The position numbers and the translations under genes were made by a program. Positions 1-11,331 of a DNA stretch of 64,000 nt are shown piece by piece. Position 1 is the first letter of the stretch. Each line of letters opens with the position of its first letter. The stretch is from Chionoecetes opilio (Eukaryota > Arthropoda > Malacostraca > Decapoda > Majidae). Below the pieces are notes generated by a model, which was not told the DNA's origin, did not search any database, and saw only the letters and a program-made list of their open reading frames with translations. The stretch covers positions 165,001-229,000 of the forward strand of contig JACEEZ010013983.1 in the NCBI GenBank assembly GCA_016584305.1. The letters are read 5' to 3'.

Positions 1-930
1 TTAGGTCTCTGAAGGAGACTCTGTGCTAAGAGCCATTTAAGAAGGCCTGGAAGACTAGCACACGCGGCTCCCCGGGATCTTGTCTGAGGCGGTGGGGAGG
101 TTCGGGGGCACAGCGTGAGGCGGGAGCGCGTGGTGAGCTAGTGGGGAACAAGGCCACAGTCACCACCACATCCCGCACCGGGCAACAAGTGCCTCCTTGC
201 TCCCGGCTCCCCCAGTGCCAGGCATCTCGGGTTTAGGAGCCTCTCGAGGGGGCTGTGACACTCCCAGCCTCGCGGGGTCCTGCCAGCCATGGTGGTGGTG
301 TGGAGGAAGCAAGTCTGAGCCACACTCTTGCTTCAGCCAGGCCTCTCACCCTCGTCGCTCGTAGATTCATCCGTTTACTTCATATTCTCCTTGCTTTTCA
401 CTCGCATGGAAATTTGATCTATATGAAATACAAAGCACGAAGCAGCATCTTCTATGGATAAGATAGTAAAGAAAGGTAAGTGACTTGCTGCTGAAATTAT
501 TTTTTATGACTCGAATGAACGCTGATCAAGCCTCGTACACCAACTAGATGGGGGAGGGGAATATTTGTGGTATTCTCAGTGGTTCGCGTTCGCGTTATTT
601 TTTTCTTTATGAATCATGGTGTGTTCTAATTGATACATTACATATATTATTATAAATGACATTGTGTGGCGAATCCTCATGAGTGAGAGTATTGTGTTAC
701 GTAACATTATAGAGGTCAATGAGGTAGTAACGGTAAAGAGACGCACCACCAGTCAGACAGGCAGGTAGTAATGTAACTATTGGCGGTAACAGAACACATC
801 ACGACTCACATCACTCGTGTCATTTCAGGTCATTCAGTCAGTTCCTTTGATTTTTTTTTCTTTGTAATTTGCCACTAATATGATTGTCGAAGTCTCATAC
901 GTCTGGAATGGTTTAGGAGCAGCCCCGTAA
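1..930. other. No recognised gene; GC-rich start with a lone splice-donor-like site
   Basis: Bases 60-310 are clearly GC-richer than the AT-rich DNA that follows. A good splice-donor consensus (AAAG|GTAAGTG) has its GT at 476-477, after a short frame containing an ATG near 427. This could be the end of a small 5' exon, but there is no recognisable protein, acceptor or partner exon, so it is only noted. The remainder to 930 is unremarkable AT-rich DNA. Confidence 0.3.
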
Positions 931-987
931 TTGATTTTTTTTTATCATAGTGTTCACAGGACGTCTATGTCACATTGCCTTCCATGT

Positions 988-1262
988 CGCCTCCGTGGTG
1001 CAGTGGCTAGCGTGCCTGGCTACGAATCTGCGGGCCCTGGTTCGATCCCGGGCCAGGGCAAGTCGGTGACCAGCCAAACCAGCTGTTCTTACTTCCTTTC
1101 GGGGTTGATAAATGGGTACCTGGGGTAACCCGGGAGTCACACTAGTCCTGTGTCCCGGGGTAACGGGTTCTCACCCACCACAGGCTCTAAGGGCTAATGC
1201 CACGGAGATGAGCACCGCATGCCACGCACAGCTTAGCGTATGCTAAGGTATCTTTACCTTTT
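988..1262 (+). mobile_element. tRNA-derived SINE, family 1, copy A
   Basis: The head looks like a tRNA gene. It has an A-box-like stretch (TGGTGCAGTGGCTAGCG), an anticodon-loop-like CTACGAA (ACG would be Arg, tentative) and a B box (GGTTCGATCCC). The body is unrelated to tRNA and contains GGGTACCTGGGGTAA, a CACCCACCACAGGCTCT block and the end GCTTAGCGTATGCT. A second copy with the same head, body and end lies at 18531-18827, which shows this is a dispersed element and not a single tRNA gene. Pol III A and B boxes are established as the internal promoter of tRNA-derived SINEs. Confidence 0.85.
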
Positions 1263-1745
1263 TACAGGACGTCCTTTGCACGCATCCGTTCTGATATAGG
1301 AGTGTGTGTAGGGAGTGTCTAGTGTGTTGAACTTTATGCCTAGAACGCGTATTTTTCTCCCTCCTCTCCAATATGAACCTTTTGTTGTCTATGTAGCGCG
1401 TTTATAAGTAAAATACACAGCTTTGTATACGGCTCATTTGTATTTAAAATACGGCTCATTTGTAGCATGGTGGGAAAGCCCAGGAAATTGTTATCACGGA
1501 GGGAGATTCTGGTGCTGCCCCGTCACTTGTACCCTTTTAGCACGCACACTTGTGTCCAAAGAACTCGTGTTGTTCAACGAATACAACGTGGGGGGGGGAG
1601 GGATGCAAGGGGGGGGGGGGAGTTTGTGGGATAGACGGTATATATGAATAGATGGATGAGATGTGCGTGCGTGTACTCGTGTATGTGTGCGTGTACGCGT
1701 GCGCATAGGCGGATGAACGGATGTTTCACATGAGCACATGTACTG

Positions 1746-1909
1746 ATGTGTGTGTGTGCGTGTGTGTGTATGTGTGTGTGTGTGTGTGTGTGTATGTGTG
1801 TTTGTGTGTGTGTATGTGTGTTTGTGTGCGTATGTGTGCGTGTGTATGTGTGTTTGTGTGCGTACGTGTGTGTGTGTGTGTGTGTGTTTATTTGTGCTTG
1901 TGTGCGTGT

Positions 1910-1961
<52 letters not shown>
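1746..1961. repeat. (TG)n microsatellite, interrupted
   Basis: About 215 bp of TG dinucleotides with TA, TT and CG interruptions. It is open in several frames on both strands, giving spurious Cys/Val and Thr/His proteins. It is preceded at 1591-1621 by two G-runs. Confidence 0.97.
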
Positions 1962-1962
<1 letters not shown>

Positions 1963-2103
1963 AGAAGAACCATTGCCTTCCAGTCCTTTGTGACCCTATA
2001 ACAATTTTGTGCAAAACACTTCGGCTTTCAAGTCTCTTCGATCTATGAAGGACGCCCAGATTCTGATGTTCGTTAATTTTTGTCTTGTAGCCCAGTAATG
2101 CTT

Positions 2104-2307
2104 ATTTATCATTATCAATATTATTATTGATAATGGTAATAATAATAATATTATTATTGTTATTATTATTAGTATTAGTATTAGTATTAGTATTAGTATT
2201 AGTATTATTAGTAATATTATTATTATGATCAGCAGTAGTAGTAATAATAGTCGTAGTGTTAGTAGCAACAGTACTAGTACTACTACTAGTAGTAGTAGTA
2301 GTACTAA

Positions 2308-2345
<38 letters not shown>

Positions 2346-2346
2346 T
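2104..2346. repeat. (ATT)n / (AGTATT)n / (TAG)n compound microsatellite
   Basis: A trinucleotide-based tract that changes from ATT/TTA units through a run of six-base AGTATT units to pure TAG units at about 2298-2345. It is simple sequence with no coding signal. Confidence 0.95.
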
Positions 2347-2969
2347 ACTGTATTTATTTCTTGCATTGCAAACATGGTCATCATTGTGGTTCCCATCAAG
2401 GTGGTGACACAGTCAGCATCGCCTTGTCGCCGTTTTGTCGCTGTATAACTAGTGACACCGCGAGGCTGCAAAATGAATGATCAATAATAGAGGCTGGTGG
2501 TCTGGGTGGGCCGGCCAGCCACACACCAAGGTCTTACTGAGCCTCTCTACTCACCAGGATTGCACGACCCTCAAGTGAGGGGAAAGTCAGCTCAGCAAAT
2601 ACCTCCTCGTTATAGTTGTCGATCCCCAAAGTCTTGTTGTTTGGAGGCTGATAGCGATCTGAATTATTTGCATTCTTTCGTAAGCCATGGTGTCAGGTGT
2701 AAGATAGTCGTGGTTTAGCGTCATGTTTAATTACGGAGCAGAAAGTTTTGGAAGCAGTGGGCGTGGACAGGGTGTTAAAAGTTTGGGAGGTGGAGGCTGC
2801 CGATGTGCTTTGTTGTCAGCAGCCAGCACTCCGCCACCTCGCACCGCACTCTCACTCATGCAGTATTAATTTTTTTTATTGGTTTACAACAAAGAAATTA
2901 ACAATGGACAAAGATAGCCAAACCAACCCGATGGCCAAAGGGACTTCTACGACTGCACAAACCAGCCGC

Positions 2970-2972
<3 letters not shown>

Positions 2973-3049
<77 letters not shown>
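2973..3049. repeat. (GA)n microsatellite
   Basis: A near-perfect purine (GA) tract of about 75 bp. Frames across it give Arg/Glu or Leu/Ser repeats only. Confidence 0.97.
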
Positions 3050-3051
<2 letters not shown>

Positions 3052-3465
3052 TTATATATAGAGACAGAAAAAAAATCATGTCATTAATTTTGCACCTAAA
3101 AATATTGCGTATGCTTGTGGATAGATAGGCTACGAACATCATATATATTGTCTTGAATGTGACTATTGCATAAACAAACAAAAATCGCTCGCCTCATCGC
3201 CCGCAAATGCTATAGGAGGTCAATCCTGTAGTGTGGGGACAACTGTTGTAAGTGTTGTTGGCGGGTTGAAAGGCAGGGGCTTCCTGGCCGCGCCTCCATC
3301 ACTCAGTGTGGGATGTAGATGACAGACATCGGCAGGATTATGCAGATATTCACCTTGTCTCCTTATTAAGGTTTGTCAGACTTCATTCCTCAAGTGAATT
3401 AATTTTTCAATGTTTTAATGTTTCACAGAGAGCACGAAGTTAACACCGCAGGCGGGCAGCCTTGA

Positions 3466-3757
3466 TGTTCCATTATGTGTGTGTGTCATTCACCTACGGT
3501 ATTTGCCACGCGAGCTGGACTCGCGATCGCCATCTATTACCCTCCCGGAAAGAGCTTGAAGCTCATAGTTACCGATGTTTGGGTAATACTAATAACTCAC
3601 TACCCCCCCAGCCCCCTTTCTCAAGGGGGACAGTAATCACCCGCAGTTGTTTGGGAAAAATCCCCTTGAGCGAGCGGGGATCGAAGGCGCGACCGCAGAA
3701 TGGCCACCAGACACGTTCCAAACCACTTACCCATGCCGTCGGTGTATGCATGTCTAT
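3466..3757 (-). mobile_element. tRNA-derived SINE, family 3, minus strand, with CA tail
   Basis: Read on the minus strand, the head near 3750 carries a degenerate A box (GTAAGTGGTTTGGAACGTG) and B-box-like GCCTTCGATCCCC. The body includes the pair CCCCCTTGAGAAAGGGGG and a CTCTTTCCGGGAGG block, and the 3' end is GGTGAATGACACACACACA. The same body is recognisable at 19715-19965, 20095-20322 and 27044-27230, always ending in a CA/TG run. The CA tail therefore belongs to the element. Confidence 0.7.
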
Positions 3758-3803
3758 GTGTGTGTGTGTGTGTGCGCGTATGTGTGTGTGTGTGTGTGTG
3801 CGT
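3757..3803. repeat. (TG)n microsatellite
   Basis: A short TG tract with CG interruptions next to the tRNA-head end of the neighbouring SINE. Confidence 0.9.
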
Positions 3804-4639
3804 TATTTATTTAGTTGTATCTATTCAGTTATAGCACACTGCGCTATACTTGTGTGATCGTGTTTTCGCATGTATTCATCTAGTTTTTCCTTAAATTCAA
3901 GCACGTTTTTGCTCTATTTTGTTTTGTTTTTGTTGCTTCTAGTCCATTTGTAGACATCTGTATTTCTCTGGGGGAAGCTTTACTTCTTTGTGTGTTACAA
4001 GCGACGAAAACCTACAAAGTGACAAGGTGTGAAGAAAGACCGTAGCGATTAAACATAGAGAATGGATGGTAGGGAACGAAATGCTGGAATTGCAATGAAA
4101 GAAACTTGAAAAAACATTAATGTATCGCCGATGATTATAATCCTCTTAAACCTGATGCTGCTCGATTGACAATATATATGTTTCATAAATCGTCAAACTT
4201 TATTGGTAACGTCATTAACATAATCTGGTATTGTTTAGGCAGCCAGAATAACTACTGTGTTGAATAAATTACGTTGCGGTTCATCTATGTCTTCTCTGAT
4301 TGCAATTATTTCGTTAATAGATCTCCCCTTCCTGTGGTTTTGCAAGACATAAAAGAACAAATAACCATGTGTAAGAAATAGGGAGGGTGTTTGAATACCA
4401 TCACTTAACTCTTGAACCAACAGCCTTTGTCTCAGCCAGGAAGTTTTCCATCTTCGGTACTCACAGGAAGGCGGAGTACCTATACCATGAGACCCTAAAA
4501 CATGTCAATGACAGATCGCTTCTTCTCCACAAACAACACGCTCAGGTCTCTTGCCATTCCCTCTCCTGCATGCTCAAATGTCAAGCATCTAGTACTTTCT
4601 TTAGCCCGTGTTTCCATCAACTTATATATGCAGTCCCAT

Positions 4640-4642
<3 letters not shown>

Positions 4643-4717
<75 letters not shown>
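4643..4717. repeat. (CA)n microsatellite
   Basis: A pure CA tract of about 74 bp directly upstream of a tRNA-like SINE head. Confidence 0.97.
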
Positions 4718-4719
<2 letters not shown>

Positions 4720-4723
4720 CGAG

Positions 4724-5000
4724 TACTCCGTGGTGCAAGGGAAGCACGCTCGGTTCACAACCGAGAAGTCCCGGGTTCGATCCCCGGGCGGAGCGGAAAC
4801 AGATGGGTTGTTTCCTTAAAACCCGAGCCCCTGTCCACCCAGCAGTGAATGGGTACCGGGTGTTAGCCGGGGTTTGTGACCTGCTCTCCGGGGTGTTGGC
4901 TTCGGCCAACACAAAGCACTAAGGATGAATGATAAAAATGTTGATATGGAGACGGGGCCACACGAGCATTGCTCTGGCCCTGTAAAATACAACTAGATGA

Positions 5001-5002
<2 letters not shown>
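4724..5002 (+). mobile_element. tRNA-derived SINE, family 2 (Val-CAC-like head)
   Basis: Bases 4725-4794 fold as a near-complete tRNA. ACTCCG/CGGAGC forms the acceptor region with one mismatch. CTCGG-TTCACAA-CCGAG forms a perfect anticodon arm reading CAC (valine codon GUG). CCCGG-GTTCGATC-CCGGG forms the T arm. The sequence then continues without a break into about 200 bp of non-tRNA body and ends TACAACTAGATGAAT followed by (CA)n. A 5'-truncated relative at 13650-13742 shares the GGAGACGGG...GAGCAT...GCTC body and the ACAACTAG tail, which favours a SINE over a functional tRNA gene. Confidence 0.72.
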
Positions 5003-5037
<35 letters not shown>

Positions 5038-5053
5038 GACAGACAGACAGACA

Positions 5054-5091
<38 letters not shown>
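5003..5091. repeat. (CA)n / (GACA)n microsatellite
   Basis: CA repeats interrupted by a block of GACA units at 5033-5052. It lies directly on the tail of the preceding SINE. Confidence 0.95.
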
Positions 5092-6540
5092 GCGAAACAA
5101 AACCCGTACTGCAGGATTAGGACCTGAAGGAGGTAGATTCAGACGCGTCTTATCGATTTTCAGGGACGGAAGAGAGGGCATGACAGGTGAGTGATATTGT
5201 TGTCGGGGCGGCTGCCAAACTTGTGGGCGAGGCGCGTCGCGTGTCGTGGCGTGGGGACCGAGGGTTCAGAGTGCTGCATCAGACGTCGCCACTTGAACCC
5301 AGTCCTCACATGTCGAAAACTTTTGTGATCATGAATATTATTGCCTCTAGCTTCCCCGTGTTATCGGATTTGATATGTCTTATTGGTTTTAAGGTTGTTT
5401 GCCTTCATAACTAAACTGGCAAGTCTGTCAATTGAAGCCTTTTATGTTATCAGGCGGCTTCCCCGCGCACCTAGGGATGACCAACGCTGTACTAACAATA
5501 TACCAAGAATGTCTCTAGATTACCAGGCACTGCTCTGTTCATGAGGTTATGTACAGAAAGACCGCTGAGTTATACTGCATCTATCAATATAGTTGAGCCC
5601 TTTGAATGCCTCACCCACTCGTCCCTTTCAAACACTTACTAAAGACGACCCGATAGCTCATTCATGTTTTCGCATTCAAGTTTTGACAAATATCTGTTTC
5701 CTCAAGATGTTTGTCGGCAAGACTCCCGAGGTTTTCACTCCGTCACGCCTCACATCCCAATGCATTCCTCCCTCGGCATCTACACCTTTGATTTTTGGCA
5801 CAGCAAAATTTAAAGTCAATGTAAACTTCACTAGTTCATCAGGAGAGCAAAGAGAAGGGGAATGTGCTAGGGCGGTGGTCATCAGGAAGCGTGAAAAGTG
5901 TCTGGCTGGCGGAAGGACACTCAAGCGATATTTTGCCTCTTTTAGGATGAAGCATGACACAGCTGGTTTTGTGGAACATGATTTCGTAAGAGATTTTCTC
6001 AAATTTCTTAAAATATTGGCAATAGTTTTCAAAGGAGATCGCTTACCAGGTACAAACATAGAAAACAGACCATGGTTCGTTGTTTACTTACAATTACACT
6101 GCTTCATTTCACTCCATAATAAAAATTGCTGCATTTTTTCCCCTAACGTTAGTGGCATTTATATTTGATCCCTACAGCAGTCTTGCCAAGTGATACTCAA
6201 GAATTAGTTTGTCAGATTGGCGAATAGCTAGCTTCCGTACAGTCTCTATCGTGTCGTCGTAATTAATTCTGGAAGCTATGTATATAATGCCTGAATGTGA
6301 TTTGTGCATAGTTCAGGACAAGGAACTTAACCAGGAATTAAGATATTCTGTGAACGGTGTATTGAGTTTCTTGAAGAGTTTAATATACAAGTATAATCAC
6401 TTGTGTATAAAACCATACGACCCTGTTATCAAATCTGCACATCATTAGCTACGTGACATAATCTGAAGACTGTGAATGGCATATCAGAACTTTATATGGG
6501 CGGCGCTCAGTTAAATAAGAATAAGTATAGTTTGAGTGTA
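5092..6540. other. No gene recognised
   Basis: No splice-bounded coding segment or repeat family was recognised. A 191-codon open frame at 5593-6168 begins at TTG rather than ATG and has unremarkable composition. No domain is visible, so it is treated as chance. Confidence 0.5.
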
Positions 6541-6588
6541 AGTGTGTGTGTGTGTGTGTATGTGTGTGTGTGTGTGCGTGTGTGTGTA
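6541..6588. repeat. (TG)n microsatellite
   Basis: A short interrupted TG tract. Confidence 0.92.
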
Positions 6589-6883
6589 ATGGTGTATTGT
6601 GACCATGACGTAAAGAGGGAGGGGAGTCTTTTACCTCTCATCAGCACGGTCATCAATATTACAAGAGTGTGTTATCATTAGTTCCCTTCCAAAAATACAT
6701 TCCCTGGCTTGGAGTTCCTCCGCGCATGGTCCCCTCATTCTTAGCTATCATTGAGGTACTTATTACCAGTCATCAATTTCACATAAAGAGCCTTTTGTTT
6801 TGATTCAGAGTCTACAAAAAGCCACGTAAACCTAAAAACACGCTTTTAAGACGAGATAATTACTGAGTAAACATAAAAACTCG

Positions 6884-7001
<118 letters not shown>

Positions 7002-7234
7002 ATTGATTGTTTATTAGGCTTAACATAACATACATAAAGTTGATTATACATTAATAATTATATACAAGCCGCGGTCCATTGAGCCGAGACTCTTTATGGA
7101 CCTGATGCCTTAGATTTTTTTAAATTACAACAGTCGTGGAAACGTGTGGACTTTAGTATCGAATATGTTATAAAAAAAAAAATAATAATATATAAATATT
7201 GGTTCATTTAAATTGTTATAATAAAAACAAATCA

Positions 7235-7320
7235 AAAGTAATAATAATAATAATAATAATAGTAATAAATTCTAATAATATAAAAAAAAATAATAAAAAT
7301 GATAATGATAGCTATATTTA

Positions 7321-7388
<68 letters not shown>

Positions 7389-7389
7389 A
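7235..7389. repeat. (ATA)n, (TA)n and (GA)n compound microsatellite
   Basis: ATA/TAA units at 7238-7262 and AT-rich linker DNA are followed by a (TA)n run at about 7325-7364 that changes directly into (GA)n to 7389. Confidence 0.93.
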
Positions 7390-7515
7390 TATCAATGCCA
7401 TCAACTGTCATTAGCATACTTTCCATGAGGAACATGCGAAGGGGGAAGAGGGTCTGAAATATGGAGTCGGTAACCGAAACAATATTCAACAATTTTTTAT
7501 GGCTCTCTTTCCTGG

Positions 7516-7518
<3 letters not shown>

Positions 7519-7606
<88 letters not shown>

Positions 7607-7675
7607 GCACGCACACGCACACACACGCACGCACACGCACACACACGCACACACACACACACACAGACGCACGCA
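7519..7675. repeat. (CA)n microsatellite with CG interruptions
   Basis: About 155 bp of CA. From about 7603 on, GCAC and CGCA variants accumulate, so one end of the tract is decayed. Confidence 0.97.
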
Positions 7676-8440
7676 CACCTCGAGGCACCGTGACTCATGC
7701 CACTCATTCCTTCTTCTGCCGAACTGAACGTGACGCAGGAGACCCCTTTGCTAATGTTCCTCCCACATTATTGTTTAGCATTCATACAATCCTGATTAAC
7801 TGGCTGATAACAACAAAACACCTTGCAACCTGATCGTAGGAGTGTAGTGTAAGCTAAATATATTCTTGGTACTCCTTACAAGGCCATTCTGTCCATCTCT
7901 TACCTCCATTTTCGGGACGATTATTTATGAAGCCGTGACACGCTAGCCTTCAGGAGGAAAATTACAATGACCTTCATTGCAACCATCCAGTATGCTACTT
8001 TCTAGAGTCATGGAGAGTTGGAGCGGTAATGGCGGTGCTTGAGCTTGATGGGGTTGCAGAATAGTGGAAGAGTGCCAATGGTAGTAAGAAACTCCTTGTT
8101 GTTCTTGTTCTTGAGTTCGTTGTTGTTGTCGGAAATAATGGTGTCAGTGTGGTGAAGGTGATGATAAGGGCACGTGTAGGAATACTAGACGGCCGTATCC
8201 GCTCACATTTATGTCGCATTATGATTCTTATTAGTCTGGACATAGACCACTATATACCTGGACTGCGCACGGAATATCGGCCGTATCGGCCTGTCGCGCA
8301 AGGGCCCGAAGTCGGAGGGCCGCTCGGATTCATATATATATATACGGATCATATAGACTGGTTTATCAGTATATATGATATACTATAATCTTCGTAAATG
8401 TTTGTTCTATAATATTATCAAATAAAAAACAGTAAAACAC
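7676..8440. other. No gene recognised
   Basis: Mixed-composition DNA with no recognisable exon, repeat family or RNA gene. It ends in a short TA run at about 8331-8345. Confidence 0.45.
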
Positions 8441-9006
8441 GCTAAAGAAATACCATTACGAGACTATGAAGAAATATGCATGAACTTAATATTCACTTCA
8501 ACTCTTCGCCATTTAAAACTTTGCGAGTCAACTTTTATCATGAAGGGTATCAATAGAAGCGCAACTGTATTAGCTTTCCATTGCTATATTTCGTTATCTG
8601 ATAAATGAATTAGAACCATGCATAAATTAGCGTTAACTAAATAAATAAAATCCTCAATCAGGTAATTTACCCGATTGATGAGGTTATTTATTTAGTCAAC
8701 ACTAATTTATACATGGTACTAATTCATTTATCAGAAAACGAAATATATAAGTAAATAAATAACATCATCAATCCGGAAAATTACCCGATTGATGATTTTA
8801 TTTATTTATTTAACGCTAATTTATACATGGTTCTAATTCATTTATCAGATAACGAAATACATCAATGGAAAGCTAATAAAATTGCGCTTCTATTGATACC
8901 CTTCATGATAAAAGTTGACTCGCAAAGTTTTAAATGGCGAAGAGTTAAGTGAATATTAAGTTCATGCATATTTCTTCATAGTCTCGTAATGGTATTTCTT
9001 TGTTGG
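8441..9006. mobile_element. Foldback element: ~560 bp near-perfect inverted repeat
   Basis: The left end AAGAAATACCATTACGAG and the right end CTCGTAATGGTATTTCTT are reverse complements. The complementarity continues inward through nearly the whole element, with arms of about 280 bp. Each arm holds a smaller palindrome around TTACCCGATTGATGA (about 8654-8685 and 8764-8797). There is no coding capacity. It lies directly beside a LINE fragment. Its architecture fits a non-autonomous foldback or MITE-type DNA element, but the superfamily cannot be named. Confidence 0.85.
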
Positions 9007-9049
9007 TAGATTGTTGGTAGAAAAAACCCTGGTAATAGATACACCATAC

Positions 9050-9765
9050 GCAATGTAACGCTGAAAAGATCATAAGGCGAGAAAGATCTTGGGATGAGGG
9101 TGAGCCCAGACCTCCGACCTAGGATACAATGTATTGAGGCTAGAAATAGAGCTAATAGAGTGTTAGGATTCATTAGCAGAAGTGTTAAAAGTAGAAGTGC
9201 GGAAGTTATTCTAAAGCTTTATTTGGCTCTAGTCAGACCTCACCTAGACTATGCGGTTCAGTTTTGGTCTCCATATTACAGAATGGATATAGCCTTGTTA
9301 GAATCAGTGCAGAGAAGGATGACCAAAATTATTCAAGGGATGCGTAGCTTTAGTTATGAGAAGAGATTGAAGCTATTAAAGTTACACTCACTCGAGAGAC
9401 GCAGAGTAAGGGGTGATCTGATAGAGGTTTTTAAGTGGATAAAGGGATTTAATAGAGGATAGGTAGGAACATTTCTTACGGCTATTAACCAGGGTAGAAC
9501 AAAAAGTAACGGATTCAAGCTGGAAAAGCGTAAATTTAAAAAAGAAATAGGGAAAAACTGGTTCACAAATAGGGTGATGAATGACTGGAATGGACTCAGT
9601 AGACAGGTAGTTAGTGCGGAGTCATTGGGGAGCTTTAAAGAAGGGCTGGATAGGTTCATGGATGGGGATGGAAGGTGGATGTAGGTAGTGTTAGGTAACA
9701 GGAACTACCTCGTGTAGGCCTCACGGCCTCTTGTAGCTTCCTTATTTTCTTATGTTCTTATATGT
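9050..9765 (+). mobile_element. CR1/L2-like LINE, 3' fragment (reverse-transcriptase C-terminus and tail)
   Basis: A 5'-truncated non-LTR retrotransposon. The frame at 9076-9462 encodes the region after the RT core, with ANRVLGFISRS, LYLALVRPHLDYAVQFWSP, LESVQRRMTKII and RRRVRGDLIEVFKW, which are typical of CR1/L2/Jockey-group elements. A stop at 9460-9462 and a frameshift follow. The last part continues in another frame from 9472 (NWFTNRVMNDWNGL, SLGSFKEGLDRF) to a TAG at 9682-9684. The 3' UTR ends in CTTGTAGCTTCC and repeated TTCTTATG-type units. Relatives lie at 55298-55712, with tail-only pieces at 27385-27433, 35485-35533 and 62309-62370. It is a dead copy. Confidence 0.88.
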
Positions 9766-10135
9766 TCTTAATCCTCACAGAAGAATTTTGTGTTGCTCAT
9801 CATGGAAAAGAAACCCTTCATATTGTTTGATTGAAATGATAAAGCTATGAGAACGCTTCTCACAGACAAAGAAAATATATATGGGGTGATTATTATCGTG
9901 CAAGAGAAAAAAAATTGTGTTGCTTTTCCGATATGAAGTATTCTTTTGGTAACGTTTGTTGCTATCATGAAGAACGAAGTATTTTGTTTCTCATAACAAA
10001 GAATAGGGTTTGTGATCTTTGTTGTCACAGTAAGGCAAGGAAGTCAGTCTTTGTTGTGATTGTAAGATACATAACATTCATTACTCGTATTTCATGATTG
10101 CGACGCAGCCTTTCTGTTCCGTTGACAATGACGTG

Positions 10136-11123
<988 letters not shown>

Positions 11124-11217
11124 CATCTATTCATGCACTTATCCATTCTTTTATCAACTATAAAAGTATAAATTGCATGAAATTAAGAACAATTACCTTT
11201 AAGAGCAAGGCACCTCC

Positions 11218-11219
11218 AT

Positions 11220-11317
<98 letters not shown>

Positions 11318-11331
11318 AAGAGAGAGAGAGA
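11218..11331. repeat. (TG)n joined to (GA)n
   Basis: A TG tract (11218-11243) passes directly into a GA tract (11244-11331). This is a compound alternating-to-polypurine tract. Confidence 0.96.

Noticed and set aside
5593..6168. 191-codon open frame on the + strand
   Set aside because: It starts at TTG, has no recognisable domain, no splice context and an overlapping 127-codon antisense frame. The composition looks random.
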